The notes under the pieces were generated by a model. That model did not search any database, was not told the DNA's origin, and was given only the letters and a program-made list of their open reading frames with translations. From Aliarcobacter skirrowii CCUG 10374 (GTDB taxonomy: Bacteria > Campylobacterota > Campylobacteria > Campylobacterales > Arcobacteraceae), in assembly GCF_003544835.1 (NCBI RefSeq), contig NZ_CP032099.1:868001-932000 (forward strand): a stretch of 64,000 nucleotides of DNA. The letters run 5' to 3'. A program made the position numbers and the translations under genes. This document shows positions 1-9,330 of the stretch, one piece after another (within the stretch, counting starts at the first letter, position 1; each line of letters starts with the position of its first letter).

Positions 1-690
1 TTTTCCATTATCAAGTAGTGTTGCATAAGTAACACTTGAGATTGATATCTCATCCATTCCATCTTCACTTGATAAAACAATTGCTTTGTTGCAATCTAGC
101 ATATCTAAAGCTGTTGCAATTTTATTTATAAAATCTTTATGAAATACACCAATTACCTGTTTTTTAACCATAGCAGGGCTACAAAGTGGTCCAATTATAT
201 TCATAATAGTTCTATGGTCAATAGTTTTTCTAACAGGAGTAATATATTTCATAGCTGGATGATGATTTGCTGCAAACATAAATCCAAAACCAGTATCTTC
301 AAGCATTTTTGATGTATCTTCAAGACTTAGATTTAAATTTATTCCCAAAGCTTCAAGCATATCAGCACTTCCACTTTTGCTTGTAACACTTCTATTTCCA
401 TGTTTTGCTACAAATGATCCAACGCTTGCTAGTAAAATAGAGACTGTACTTGAAATATTAAAACTATAACTTTTATCTCCACCAGTTCCTACAATATCAA
501 TTGCTTTGTTCTTTAACTCTTCACTAATAGGAAGAGCAATCATATGATCTCTCATAGAACTTGCAGCTCCAGCAAACTCTGAAGCTGTTTCACCTCTTTC
601 ATATAGTGCTAAAAAATACTCTCTTATATCATCTGGTGATAATCTATTTTCAAAAATATCATCAAACTTTGCTTTTGTCTCTAAAAACAT
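1..690 (-). CDS. trpD: Anthranilate phosphoribosyltransferase, N-terminal part (runs off the left edge)
   Basis: Tryptophan biosynthesis enzyme that joins anthranilate to phosphoribosyl pyrophosphate. The reading frame starts at ATG 690-688 and stays open for 230 codons to the window edge, so the C-terminal third is missing. The glycine-rich PRPP-binding loop GTGGDKS lies at residues 68-74 and the conserved block KHGNRSVTSKSGSAD at about 96-110, both hallmarks of TrpD. The upstream S4-domain gene ends only two bases before this start, so the two are probably cotranscribed. No other trp gene is in view, so this is either the edge of a trp cluster or a dispersed gene. Confidence 0.93.
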   Translation of the reverse strand, partial: MFLETKAKFDDIFENRLSPDDIREYFLALYERGETASEFAGAASSMRDHMIALPISEELKNKAIDIVGTGGDKSYSFNISSTVSILLASVGSFVAKHGNRSVTSKSGSADMLEALGINLNLSLEDTSKMLEDTGFGFMFAANHHPAMKYITPVRKTIDHRTIMNIIGPLCSPAMVKKQVIGVFHKDFINKIATALDMLDCNKAIVLSSEDGMDEISISSVTYATLLDNGK

Positions 691-692
691 AT

Positions 693-941
693 TTAAATTA
701 TCCTTTGTACATATTCATCTATTTTTGATTTTGGCGTTGATTTTGTTGTTGGAATTTGAAGAATTTTAAATTTTTCACTATTTTCAAGATATTTTATCTC
801 TATAATATCTCCAACCTTTACCTCTTTTGCTTTTTTAACGGCATTTCCATTTAAAAATACAACTTTATGTTCTAGCATATCTTCTGCTATTGCTCTTCTT
901 TTTGTGATATTTACACTGTTTAAAAATTTATCTATTCTCAT
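693..941 (-). CDS. Small S4-domain RNA-binding protein
   Basis: An 82-residue protein made almost only of an S4 RNA-binding fold. It begins MRIDKFLN, has the conserved KRRAIAEDMLEHKVVFLNG segment at about residues 14-32, and then the VKVGDIIEI strand at about 41-49. The length and layout match the Hsp15/YlxR-neighbour class of free S4 proteins that bind structured RNA or stalled 50S subunits. The exact RNA target cannot be told from sequence. It is the first gene of a short minus-strand unit with trpD and faces argG divergently. Confidence 0.85.
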   Translation of the reverse strand: MRIDKFLNSVNITKRRAIAEDMLEHKVVFLNGNAVKKAKEVKVGDIIEIKYLENSEKFKILQIPTTKSTPKSKIDEYVQRII

Positions 942-1042
942 AAGTTTGATTATATTGAAATAAAAATTAAAAGTGCTTAAATGGTTTTATAGTAAAATTT
1001 TGGTATTATCCCGCCTATAAATTACCAAAACTAGGAAAAATA

Positions 1043-2278
1043 ATGAGTAAAAAAGATATAAAAAAAGTTGTACTTGCATATAGTGGAGGCTTAGATACTT
1101 CTATTATTTTAAAGTGGCTTCAAGAGGAGTATAGTGCTGAAGTTATTACTTTTACAGCTGATTTAGGACAAGGTGAAGAGGTAGAACCTGCAAGAAAAAA
1201 AGCAATTGCTTGTGGAATTAAACCTGAAAATGTTTATATTTTAGATTTAAAAGAGGAGTTTGTTAAAGATTATGTTTTCCCTATGTTTAGAGCAAATGCT
1301 ATTTACGAAGGTGAGTATCTTTTAGGAACTTCAATAGCAAGACCACTGATTGCAAAAAAACTTGTTGAAATTGCAAATGAAAAAGGTGCACAAGCTGTAA
1401 GTCACGGAGCAACTGGAAAAGGAAATGACCAAGTTAGATTTGAACTTGGAGCATTAGCTTTAAATCCAGATTTAAAAGTAATTGCTCCTTGGAGAGAGTG
1501 GGAGTTAAATTCAAGAGAATCTTTACTTGAATATGCAAAAAAACATGGAATTGAAATTTCTCAAAAACATGTTGATGAAAATGGAAACCCAAAAATAAGC
1601 CCATACTCAATGGATGCAAACCTTTTACATATATCTTATGAAGGGCTTCATTTAGAGAACCCAGCTGCTGAGCCTGAAGAGTCTATGTGGTTATGGACAA
1701 CATCTCCTGAAAAAGCTCCAGATAAGCCAGAGTATATTGAAATTGAGTATAAAAATGGAGACCCAATTGCACTAAATGGTGAGAAATTAACTCCTGCTTC
1801 TTTACTTGAAGCTTTAAATAAACTTGGAAATAAGCACGGTATTGGAAGAGTTGATATTGTTGAAAATAGATATGTTGGTATGAAAGCTCGTGGTTGTTAT
1901 GAGACTCCAGGTGGAACTATTATGTTAAAAGCTCATAGAGCTATTGAATCTTTAACTTTGGATAGAGAAGCTACTCACTTAAAAGATGAGTTAATGCCAA
2001 GATATGCAAAACTAATCTATCAAGGATATTGGTTCTCACCTGAGCGAGAGATGCTTCAAGCTGCAATTGATGCAACTCAGAAGAATGTAGAAGGAAAAGT
2101 AAGACTTAAACTTTACAAAGGTAATGTTATGGTTGTTGGTAGAGAGTCAAGTAAATCTTTATATGATGATGCATACTCAACATTTGAAAAAGATGAAGTT
2201 TATAATCAAAAAGATGCAGAAGGATTTATTAGATTAAATGCTTTAAGACTTGTAATTGCAGGTAAAAAACAAAAATAA
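1043..2278 (+). CDS. argG: Argininosuccinate synthase
   Basis: Condenses citrulline and aspartate with ATP in the second-last step of arginine synthesis. The N-type ATP pyrophosphatase loop SGGLDTS is at residues 14-20 and the substrate-binding block GATGKGNDQ at 122-130. Total length is 411 residues, the normal size for the family. The start is supported by AGGAAAAA just upstream of ATG 1043. It stands alone between a divergent S4 gene and a hairpin, so it is probably monocistronic. Confidence 0.97.
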   Translation: MSKKDIKKVVLAYSGGLDTSIILKWLQEEYSAEVITFTADLGQGEEVEPARKKAIACGIKPENVYILDLKEEFVKDYVFPMFRANAIYEGEYLLGTSIARPLIAKKLVEIANEKGAQAVSHGATGKGNDQVRFELGALALNPDLKVIAPWREWELNSRESLLEYAKKHGIEISQKHVDENGNPKISPYSMDANLLHISYEGLHLENPAAEPEESMWLWTTSPEKAPDKPEYIEIEYKNGDPIALNGEKLTPASLLEALNKLGNKHGIGRVDIVENRYVGMKARGCYETPGGTIMLKAHRAIESLTLDREATHLKDELMPRYAKLIYQGYWFSPEREMLQAAIDATQKNVEGKVRLKLYKGNVMVVGRESSKSLYDDAYSTFEKDEVYNQKDAEGFIRLNALRLVIAGKKQK

Positions 2279-2283
2279 ATAGT

Positions 2284-2312
2284 AGAAGTTAAGGAAAACA
2301 TCCTTAGCTTCT
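2284..2312 (+). terminator. Hairpin after argG
   Basis: A 12-bp stem with one G-T pair (2284-2295 with 2301-2312) and the five-base loop AAACA lies six bases after the argG stop. There is no T-run behind it, so it may stabilise the mRNA end rather than be a classic intrinsic terminator. Confidence 0.5.
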
Positions 2313-2392
2313 TCAAAACTTCTAATTTGCAACTTCATTGCTACTTTTTTATACTAAAATCTTGCCTTATTATTTAAAGGAGATTTATACTT

Positions 2393-2893
2393 ATGATATT
2401 AAAATTTAAAGAGTTTTACCCAAATATTCATCCAACTGCTTGGATTGCACCAAGTGCAGATTTAATTGGAAATATAGAAATAGCAGAAGATAGTTCTGTT
2501 TGGTTTGGTTGTGTTATTAGGTCTGATGTAAATGAGGTTAGAATTGGTAAAAATACAAATATTCAAGATCTATCTTGTATTCATACAGATACAAATACAA
2601 AAACAATTATTGGTGATAATGTAACTGTTGGTCATAAAGTTATGCTTCATGGATGTACTATTGAAAACAACTGTCTAATAGGAATGAGTGCTACAATTTT
2701 AGATAATGCAGTAATTGGTGAAGGAAGTATCGTAGGAGCAAATTCTTTGGTAACATATGGCAAGGTTTTCCCACCAAAAAGCTTAATTATGGGAAGTCCT
2801 GCAAAAGTTGTAAGAGAGTTAAGCGATGAAGAAGTTCAAGGTTTAATTGACCATGCAAAACATTATGTAGAGTATAAAAACGAATATAGATAA
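2393..2893 (+). CDS. Gamma-class carbonic anhydrase family protein
   Basis: Left-handed beta-helix protein of 166 residues with repeated hexapeptides (for example IGDNVT and IGEGSI). The three zinc/iron ligands of the gamma carbonic anhydrase family are present as His64, His81 and His86. Family members (YrdA, PaaY, CaiE types) may hydrate CO2 or act as related metalloenzymes, and activity cannot be assumed. The start at ATG 2393 follows AAAGGAGA with good spacing. It sits alone between the argG hairpin and tRNA-Leu. Confidence 0.92.
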   Translation: MILKFKEFYPNIHPTAWIAPSADLIGNIEIAEDSSVWFGCVIRSDVNEVRIGKNTNIQDLSCIHTDTNTKTIIGDNVTVGHKVMLHGCTIENNCLIGMSATILDNAVIGEGSIVGANSLVTYGKVFPPKSLIMGSPAKVVRELSDEEVQGLIDHAKHYVEYKNEYR

Positions 2894-2935
2894 GCTTAAG
2901 AAAAAATAGATATAATTTCGGTCTGTTTTTTCTAT

Positions 2936-3020
2936 GCGGATGTGGTGGAACGGTAGACACGCTACCTTGAGGTGGTAGTGCATTACGTGTGTGCGAGTTC
3001 AAATCTCGCCATCCGCACCA
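2936..3020 (+). tRNA. tRNA-Leu (GAG)
   Basis: The seven-base acceptor GCGGATG (2936-2942) pairs with CATCCGC (3010-3016), followed by encoded ACCA. The anticodon stem CTACC/GGTAG encloses loop TTGAGGT, giving anticodon GAG at 2969-2971. A long variable arm marks it as class II, and the T-arm GCGAG-TTCAAAT-CTCGC is intact. Confidence 0.96.
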
Positions 3021-3099
3021 TTTAAATTATTTAAAATCTAATAAACATTTTTTTTATTTAAGCTACTTTTGACTATATTAAAAAGAAAAGGATTTTAAT

Positions 3100-5145
3100 A
3101 TGTCATTTGAAAAGCTCAAAAAATCAAATTCAACTATACTAATTCCTGTTTTTATTCCAGCAGTTATTGTAATATCACTTATGGTTATAGGAACAATTAG
3201 TAATCCAAAATTAGCAGGAGATATTTTTGCAGATGTATTAGCATATATTACAGAAGATTTTGGTTGGTTTTATATGCTTTGTGTTACACTATTTTTAATC
3301 TTTGTTGTTGGAGTTGCTATATCTCCTTGGGGTAAAATTAAATTAGGACCAGATCATTCAGAGCCTGAATATAGTTTTAGCTCTTGGTTTGCTATGCTTT
3401 TTTCTGCTGGTTATGGAATAGCTTTACTTTTTTTTGGTGTTGCTGAACCAATTCTTCACTACTCAACACCACCTCAAGGTGCGGCTTTAACAGTTGATGC
3501 AGCAAAACAAGCTATGCAAATATCTTATTTTCACTGGGGTTTTCATATTTGGGGAATATATGGACTTACAGGTTTGGCTTTAGCATATTTTGCTTTTAGA
3601 CACGGTTTACCTTTATCTATGAGATCTACTCTTTATCCTTTAATAGGTGATAAAATCTATGGAGCACCTGGGCATATTGTTGATACTTTTGCAATTTTAG
3701 GAACAGTTTTTGGAATTGCAACAACATTGGGTCTTTCAGTTGCGCAAATAAATGCTGGGATTAACTATTTATGGCCCTCAATAGATGTTAGTATTTCTGT
3801 TCAAATCACTATTATTGCACTTATTACATCAATTGCATTAATCTCTGTAGTTGCTGGAATGGATAAAGGGATTAAAAGATTATCAATAATAAATATTTTT
3901 ATTGCTGTAGTTTTAATGACATTTGTATTTATTGCAGGTCCTACAATATTTATTCTTGAGACTTTTTTAGAAAATACTGGAAGTTATTTAAGTAATATTG
4001 TGGAGAGAACTTTTAGTCTTCAAGCTTATACTTCAAGTGATTGGATGGGTAATTGGACTTTATTTATCTTTGGTTGGACAATTGCTTGGGCTCCATTTGT
4101 TGGATTGTTTATTGCCAAAATTAGTCGTGGTAGAACTATTAGACAGTTTGTAGTTGGAGTTATGTTAGTTCCAACTTTGTTTACATTTTTATGGTTTAGT
4201 GTATTTGGAGATACAGCTTTACATATGGTTATGGTTCAAGGATATGAAGAGCTTATAAAAGAGGTTCAAACTGATAAAGCAATAGCACTTTTTAAACTTT
4301 ATGAAAGATTACCATTTACTCAAATAGTATCTTTTATAACTGTAATTTTAATCATCACTTTTTTTGTAACTTCAGCTGATTCAGGATCTTTAGTTGTTGA
4401 TTCACTTGCATCTGGAGGGGCAACATATACTCCAATTTGGCAAAGAGTTTTTTGGGTTGTAATTCAAGGAGTTATAGCATCTGTTCTACTTTTAGCTGGG
4501 GGATTGGGTGCTTTACAAACTGCATCAATTACAAGTGCTTTGCCTTTTGCAATTATTATGTTAATAGCAGCTATTGGAGTTTGGAGAGCTTTGGTAATAG
4601 AGAGTCACAGAGTAGCAAGTTTAAATCATAGCATAAGTTTAAGTATGTATTCAGATGAGAAACAAAGCAATTGGAGAGAAAAACTAAATACACTCATAAA
4701 TTTTCCAACAAAAGATTTAGTTGTTGATTTTATAAAAAATGATGTTTATAAAAGTATGAAAAAAGTTGAAAAAGAGCTTGAAAACAAAGATTGGAATTGT
4801 AAAATTGAATATGATGAGGAGTATATAAGAGCTATCATTGTGATATTTAAAAATGATGATATTAAGTTTACATATGAGGTTAGATTAAGAGAGTATGAGC
4901 TTCCTGATTTTGTAGAACAAAATATAGATCAAAAAAAACAAAAATATTATTACAATGCAGAGGTTTTTCTAAAAAGAGGTGGTTTATACTATGATTTATA
5001 TGGTTATGATGAGAATACAATAATAAATGACATAATAACTCAATTTGAAAAATACTTAAGATTTGTTCACACATCACCTGGAACTTTACCTTGGGATATG
5101 AGTGAACATGATGAGTTATTAAATGATTCAAGAACAAACAAATAA
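3100..5145 (+). CDS. BCCT-family betaine/choline/carnitine transporter
   Basis: A 681-residue secondary transporter of the betaine-choline-carnitine family, used to import quaternary-ammonium compatible solutes. About 12 hydrophobic segments fill residues 1-525. The family signature around the substrate-site helix (GWTIAWAPFVG, about 325-335, followed by ISRGRTIRQF) is intact. A hydrophilic C-terminal domain of about 150 residues follows, as in BetT-like members where it tunes osmotic activation. The ATG at 3100 follows AAAGGATTTTAAT. An MFS gene follows 15 bases later and is probably cotranscribed. The substrate (choline, betaine or other) cannot be fixed from sequence. Confidence 0.94.
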   Translation: MSFEKLKKSNSTILIPVFIPAVIVISLMVIGTISNPKLAGDIFADVLAYITEDFGWFYMLCVTLFLIFVVGVAISPWGKIKLGPDHSEPEYSFSSWFAMLFSAGYGIALLFFGVAEPILHYSTPPQGAALTVDAAKQAMQISYFHWGFHIWGIYGLTGLALAYFAFRHGLPLSMRSTLYPLIGDKIYGAPGHIVDTFAILGTVFGIATTLGLSVAQINAGINYLWPSIDVSISVQITIIALITSIALISVVAGMDKGIKRLSIINIFIAVVLMTFVFIAGPTIFILETFLENTGSYLSNIVERTFSLQAYTSSDWMGNWTLFIFGWTIAWAPFVGLFIAKISRGRTIRQFVVGVMLVPTLFTFLWFSVFGDTALHMVMVQGYEELIKEVQTDKAIALFKLYERLPFTQIVSFITVILIITFFVTSADSGSLVVDSLASGGATYTPIWQRVFWVVIQGVIASVLLLAGGLGALQTASITSALPFAIIMLIAAIGVWRALVIESHRVASLNHSISLSMYSDEKQSNWREKLNTLINFPTKDLVVDFIKNDVYKSMKKVEKELENKDWNCKIEYDEEYIRAIIVIFKNDDIKFTYEVRLREYELPDFVEQNIDQKKQKYYYNAEVFLKRGGLYYDLYGYDENTIINDIITQFEKYLRFVHTSPGTLPWDMSEHDELLNDSRTNK

Positions 5146-5160
5146 AAATGAAGGATTTAT

Positions 5161-6384
5161 ATGAAAAACTTAAAAACTTATATCTTGCCAATATCATCAC
5201 TTTTTTTAAGTATCACATTTTTAGCAATAGGTTATGGAATTATGATAACTTATATAGGTGTTTATTTAAAACAAGCTGGAGCATCTAGTTTTTCAATAGG
5301 TTTAATAAATTCAGCATTTTTTTTAGGAGCAATCGCATCATCAATTTTTAGCCAAAAAATAATATCAACTATTGGACATATTAGAAGTTTTGCATCTTTT
5401 GCTGCTTTAATGGTAATTGCTTTTTTACTTCACTCTGTATATTTAAATGAATTTTTTTGGGGATTTCTAAGGCTTATTTCTGGTTTCTCATTTTATGCTC
5501 TTTTAATAATTGTTGAAAGTTGGTTAAATGAAAAGAGTTCAAACTCTCAAAGAGGTCAGATTTTGGCTATTTATACAATAATTTTTTATCTTTCAACTGC
5601 TTTAGGGCAACTATTTTTAACTATTCCAAAAGATTCTGAATTTTTTGTATTTACAGTTGGTTCTGTGTTGGTACTTTTTTCTTTAATTACTATTGCTATG
5701 ACGAAGATAAAAGAGCCAATTTTAAAACCTTTTGAACAGTATAGTTTTCCAAAACTATACTCTATAGTTCCTTTGGCACTTACAGGAAGTTTTATAGGTG
5801 GATTTTTTGTTGGAAGTTTTTTTACAATGCTACCTTTGACTATACTGCATAAATTTGATTCAACAACTATTTTATCAATATTTATGTCTTTAACTTTGAT
5901 TGGTGGATTAGTTTCTCAGTGGCCTATTGGAAAATTATCAGATAAATATGGAAGAAGAAAGTTGATTGCTTTTTGTGGATTTTTTACAGCTTTTGTCTCT
6001 CTTCTTTTTATAATAGTTCCTGAATTAAATAGTTACTACTATATTTTGGCGCTACTTTTAGGAGTGACTATATTTGCTATTTATCCACTTAGTCTTGCAA
6101 GAGCAAATGATGTTTTAGATGAAAATAAAGATATGGTTGAGATTAGTCGAGCTTTACTTTTTGCTTATGGTGCTGGAAGTTTTATAGCTCCAATTATTTT
6201 AGGTATTATATTTACATTTTTAAACTATGAAGCTATATTTTTTATATATCTAACAATTGGATTTTTTTTAGGATTATACTCTTTATCTAGAAAAAGAGTT
6301 GCTGATGATGATATGAGTGTTTTTGTAAACTTCCCTGTTACTTCAGGTCCTGTTGTTGCACAAATGGATCCAAGACAAGATTAA
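5161..6384 (+). CDS. MFS transporter (YcaD-like)
   Basis: A 407-residue major facilitator with about 12 predicted membrane helices. The conserved cytoplasmic loop GKLSDKYGRRKLI sits at about residues 255-267. N-terminal helix order and length resemble the YcaD/CynX-like group, whose substrates are mostly unknown. It follows the BCCT gene by 15 bases and is closed by a strong bidirectional terminator, so the pair is likely a two-gene transport operon. Confidence 0.88.
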   Translation: MKNLKTYILPISSLFLSITFLAIGYGIMITYIGVYLKQAGASSFSIGLINSAFFLGAIASSIFSQKIISTIGHIRSFASFAALMVIAFLLHSVYLNEFFWGFLRLISGFSFYALLIIVESWLNEKSSNSQRGQILAIYTIIFYLSTALGQLFLTIPKDSEFFVFTVGSVLVLFSLITIAMTKIKEPILKPFEQYSFPKLYSIVPLALTGSFIGGFFVGSFFTMLPLTILHKFDSTTILSIFMSLTLIGGLVSQWPIGKLSDKYGRRKLIAFCGFFTAFVSLLFIIVPELNSYYYILALLLGVTIFAIYPLSLARANDVLDENKDMVEISRALLFAYGAGSFIAPIILGIIFTFLNYEAIFFIYLTIGFFLGLYSLSRKRVADDDMSVFVNFPVTSGPVVAQMDPRQD

Positions 6385-6393
6385 AAGCATAAA

Positions 6394-6424
6394 AAAAGGG
6401 GTCATCATTTGATGACCCCTTTTC
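6394..6424. terminator. Bidirectional intrinsic terminator
   Basis: A perfect nine-base stem GGGGTCATC/GATGACCCC (6398-6406 and 6411-6419) with loop ATTT is flanked by an A-run on the left and a T-run on the right. It can end both the MFS transcript (+) and the HU transcript (-). Confidence 0.93.
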
Positions 6425-6442
6425 TTTTATAAATAGATAAAA

Positions 6443-6718
6443 TTATTTTGCAACAGCTTCTTTTAAAGCTTTTCCAACTTTAAATTTAGCAACAGTTGTT
6501 GCAGGTACATTTACAGTTTTATCTGTTCCTGGAACTTTTGCAACTCTAGCAGCTCTTGCAGCTGTTGAGAATGTTCCAAATCCAACAAATGCAACTGAAT
6601 CTTTTTTTACTAAAGCTTCAGTAATAGTCTCTAAAACTGCATCAACTGCACTTTTTGAATCTTTTTTAGATAATCCAGCTTTTGCTGCAACTGCATCAAT
6701 AAATTCTGTTTTGTTCAT
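6443..6718 (-). CDS. hup: HU-family nucleoid DNA-binding protein
   Basis: A 91-residue histone-like protein that bends and compacts DNA as a dimer. The start MNKTEFIDAVAAKAGLSKKD and the motif VAFVGFGTF at about residues 42-50 are diagnostic. The DNA-gripping arm reads AARVAKVPGTDKTVNVPA, lacking the common NPxTG form but keeping the proline. Its own promoter region precedes it and it shares the terminator at 6394-6424 with the convergent MFS gene. Confidence 0.95.
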   Translation of the reverse strand: MNKTEFIDAVAAKAGLSKKDSKSAVDAVLETITEALVKKDSVAFVGFGTFSTAARAARVAKVPGTDKTVNVPATTVAKFKVGKALKEAVAK

Positions 6719-6839
6719 TTATACTCTCCGTGTTAAAATTAAATTTTATTGTATCTAAAATATTTGATATTTTTTAAATAATTGAAAATATTTATACAAT
6801 TTTTTTAAAATTTAGATACAAAAAGTTTAACTTCTATCT

Positions 6840-7628
6840 TTAAAACTCTATTTCAAGCCCAATAGGACAGTGATCACTTCCAAAAATATTATCTAAAATA
6901 TAGGCATCTTTTACAAAATCTTTTAAATCAGAACTTACATAAAAGTAGTCAATTCTCCATCCAACATTATTCTCTCTAGCATTTGCTCTATAACTCCACC
7001 AAGAGTATTTATCTTTTAAATCACCATTTACTAATCTAAAAGTATCTAAATAACCATGCTTTAAAAATTTACTAATCCAATCTCTCTCCATCTTTAAAAA
7101 ACCACTTGTATTTTCGTTTGCTTTTGGTCTTGCAATATCAATTTCAGTATGTGCTGTGTTTACATCACCACAAACAATTATTGATTTCCCATCTTTTTTT
7201 AAATTTTCACAATGAGTTAAAAATCTATCATAAAACTCCATTTTATAATCAAGTCTCTCTTGAGAGCTTTGTCCATTTGGAAAATATACATTAAAAAAAG
7301 CTATATCTTTATCTTTTAGTTTAAAGTGAACCTCATTTATTCTTCCTTCATTTAAAACATCTACTGTTGGACAATTACACTCAAAAGATATATCAATATC
7401 TGAAAATAGGGCAGTTCCACTTCTTCCTTTAATTGCAGATTCACTAGCTGTTAAAAATTTAAACTCTTTATTAAATATTGTTTTTGGAATTTGATTTTTC
7501 ATTGATTTTGTCTCTTGAAGTCCAAGAATATGAATATCATGCTCATCAACCCATTTTAGAGCCTCTTTTTTATCAACAGCTCTTACCCCATTTACATTCC
7601 ATGAAATAAATTTATATCTTTTTTTCAC
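6840..7628 (-). CDS. xth: Exodeoxyribonuclease III (AP endonuclease)
   Basis: Mg-dependent 3'-5' exonuclease and abasic-site endonuclease of base-excision repair. It has the family residues in order: ISWNVNG (8-14), catalytic Glu39 in LQETK, Asp155 and Asn157 in GDVNTAH, and Asp252-His253 in SDHCP. It is 262 residues, the usual length. The start is GTG at 7628-7626, overlapping the TAG stop of the upstream small gene by one base (TAGTG), which implies coupled translation. No usable ATG lies near the conserved N-terminus. Confidence 0.95.
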   Translation of the reverse strand: MKKRYKFISWNVNGVRAVDKKEALKWVDEHDIHILGLQETKSMKNQIPKTIFNKEFKFLTASESAIKGRSGTALFSDIDISFECNCPTVDVLNEGRINEVHFKLKDKDIAFFNVYFPNGQSSQERLDYKMEFYDRFLTHCENLKKDGKSIIVCGDVNTAHTEIDIARPKANENTSGFLKMERDWISKFLKHGYLDTFRLVNGDLKDKYSWWSYRANARENNVGWRIDYFYVSSDLKDFVKDAYILDNIFGSDHCPIGLEIEF

Positions 7629-7873
7629 TATTTAAGTCCATCCTTTTTCTCTTTTTTATCTTCATTTATCAATTTTTGTGGCGCATTTGGTAGCTTTGGT
7701 TTTATAATTCCTATTTTATTTAAATCTTTGTTTTGAAGACTATTTTGTTCATTTATAAGATTTTCACCTTTACCACCGTGCATATCTATTTTTCCACTAT
7801 TTTTACCTCTATAATCATAATTTGCAAATAAGAAATTTGCAAATATTGTAGTAACTATTAGTAATCTTTTCAT
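7628..7873 (-). CDS. Small secreted or periplasmic protein, unknown function
   Basis: An 81-residue protein I do not recognise. The first 17 residues (MKRLLIVTTIFANFLFA) form a signal peptide with a likely cut after FLFA. The mature part is hydrophilic and Lys/Asn-rich without cysteines or repeats. Its stop overlaps the xth start by one base, so the two genes are cotranscribed and translationally coupled. The pairing of an exported small protein with a DNA-repair nuclease looks accidental in function. Confidence 0.7.
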   Translation of the reverse strand: MKRLLIVTTIFANFLFANYDYRGKNSGKIDMHGGKGENLINEQNSLQNKDLNKIGIIKPKLPNAPQKLINEDKKEKKDGLK

Positions 7874-7967
7874 ATAAAAATCCTTTTTTTGAAGAAAAAA
7901 TTATAACTAGATTTCAATAATAAAGGCATTATTTGCTAATTTACACTATTTTTTAAATAGGATAAAT

Positions 7968-8681
7968 ATGATAGAGATATTTTTAGGATTTGTTACTTTT
8001 TTTACATCTGTTGTTGCTGCAATTGTAGGAATTGGTGGAGGAATGATGTTAATAGCAATTTTGCCATCTTTTTTGCCTATAAATGCACTTATTCCTGTTC
8101 ATGGTCTTACTCAAGTTTCAAGTAATTTAAGCCGTGCTTATTTTGGATATAAAGATATAGAGTTTAGTGTTGTTCCAAAATTTTTAATTGGTTCAATTTT
8201 AGGAATAGCTCTTTTTGCTGGTATATTAAGCATTATTAGTCTTGATTATGTGCCACTTTTTATTGGAATTTATATTTTACTTTCACTTTGGAGTCAAAAA
8301 TTTAATGAAAAGATTAAAAAGTATGAAAATTACTATATTGCAGGTTTTTTTCAAACAGGACTCTCTATGGTAGTTGGAGCAACAGGACCTCTTACAATGA
8401 CACTTTTACTAAAAGATTTCAAAGAAAAAGATAAAGTTGTAGCAACTGGTGCACTTTTAATGAGTATTACTCATTTTTTAAAAATTGTTGTTTTTGCATA
8501 TTTTGGATTTGTATTTTTTGATTATATAACTATTATTGTCTCTATGATTATAGGGGCTATACTTGGAAGTTATGTTGGAACAAAACTTAGAGATAAAATT
8601 GATGGAAAAAGATTTACAATAGTCTTAAAGACACTTTTGACTATTTTAGCAATAAAATTAATTATTTTTGTATTTATATAA
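7968..8681 (+). CDS. TauE/SafE-family membrane permease
   Basis: A 237-residue integral membrane protein with about seven to eight helices. The glycine-rich N-terminal helix (VGIGGGMMLIAILP) and the central GATGPL segment are typical of the sulfite-exporter TauE/SafE family. Members move sulfite, sulfoacetate or other organic anions, and the substrate here is unknown. It starts at ATG 7968 after AGGATAAAT, divergent from the xth unit, and is followed nine bases later by a small membrane protein. Confidence 0.9.
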   Translation: MIEIFLGFVTFFTSVVAAIVGIGGGMMLIAILPSFLPINALIPVHGLTQVSSNLSRAYFGYKDIEFSVVPKFLIGSILGIALFAGILSIISLDYVPLFIGIYILLSLWSQKFNEKIKKYENYYIAGFFQTGLSMVVGATGPLTMTLLLKDFKEKDKVVATGALLMSITHFLKIVVFAYFGFVFFDYITIIVSMIIGAILGSYVGTKLRDKIDGKRFTIVLKTLLTILAIKLIIFVFI

Positions 8682-8690
8682 CTTTTTCTT

Positions 8691-9167
8691 ATGTTTGTTC
8701 TAGCTTTAACTTATGGTATATTTTTTTATATAGCAAAAAAAATAGCCAATTTAAGAAGAGCTTCAGTTTTAATAGCTTCATTCTTTCTAGTACTTTTTAT
8801 AAGAGAAAATGATGCTTTACTTGATACTATTTATCATGGATTTTGGTTTCCAGTTGCACTTACAGTTACATTTATTGCAATAATCTATTTTGCTTTTGAT
8901 TTTAAAAAAGGTTTTAAACAACTAGCAATCTATTTTAAAATGCCAGAAATGAAACTTATAATCTTTTCAATAGCATTTTTATTAGTATTTTCAAGACTAT
9001 TTGGAATGGGTAGTTTTTGGAAAATGGTAATGATTGATAATTATATGTATATGGTAAAATCAATGATAGAAGAGGGTACAGAGCTTTTGGCTTATCTATT
9101 TATTTTATATGGAACTTTTAATATATATAAATCTTTACTTTTTTTAAATAAAGAGAGTGAAAAGTAA
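8691..9167 (+). CDS. Hypothetical membrane protein
   Basis: A 158-residue protein with about four hydrophobic segments (near 1-18, 25-40, 50-66 and 80-100) and a further one near 130-150. I do not recognise a family. It starts nine bases after the TauE/SafE stop and is very likely cotranscribed. A conserved-looking acidic pair (REND, EEGTE) flanks the membrane regions. Confidence 0.65.
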   Translation: MFVLALTYGIFFYIAKKIANLRRASVLIASFFLVLFIRENDALLDTIYHGFWFPVALTVTFIAIIYFAFDFKKGFKQLAIYFKMPEMKLIIFSIAFLLVFSRLFGMGSFWKMVMIDNYMYMVKSMIEEGTELLAYLFILYGTFNIYKSLLFLNKESEK

Positions 9168-9168
9168 T

Positions 9169-9213
9169 CAAGATTAGGTTAATTTAAAGAGTTAATTTTT
9201 TTTATTAATCTTG
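9169..9213. terminator. Hairpin between the membrane protein gene and dctP
   Basis: An inverted repeat CAAGATTA (9169-9176) / TAATCTTG (9206-9213) follows the stop of the 158-residue gene. The long loop contains a T-rich stretch. It may act as a weak terminator or processing site. There is no T-run directly after the stem. Confidence 0.35.
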
Positions 9214-9291
9214 GTTTAAGCTAATTTTAATAATTTTTAATAGTTTCTTTTAAATGTGACTTTTTTACATAATAGCTACATAATTTTCTGT

Positions 9292-9297
9292 TATAAT
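9292..9297 (+). promoter_or_regulatory. Candidate -10 element of the dctPQM operon
   Basis: A perfect TATAAT lies 34 bases before the dctP ATG. No clear -35 box is seen, which is normal for campylobacterotal sigma-70 promoters. Confidence 0.55.
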
Positions 9298-9330
9298 CTT
9301 TTCCTAAAAACAAATTTTAAGGAGAAACTC

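Noticed and set aside
9256-9330. Longer DctP start
   Set aside because: The upstream extension has no ribosome site and would hide the clear signal peptide that starts at 9331.
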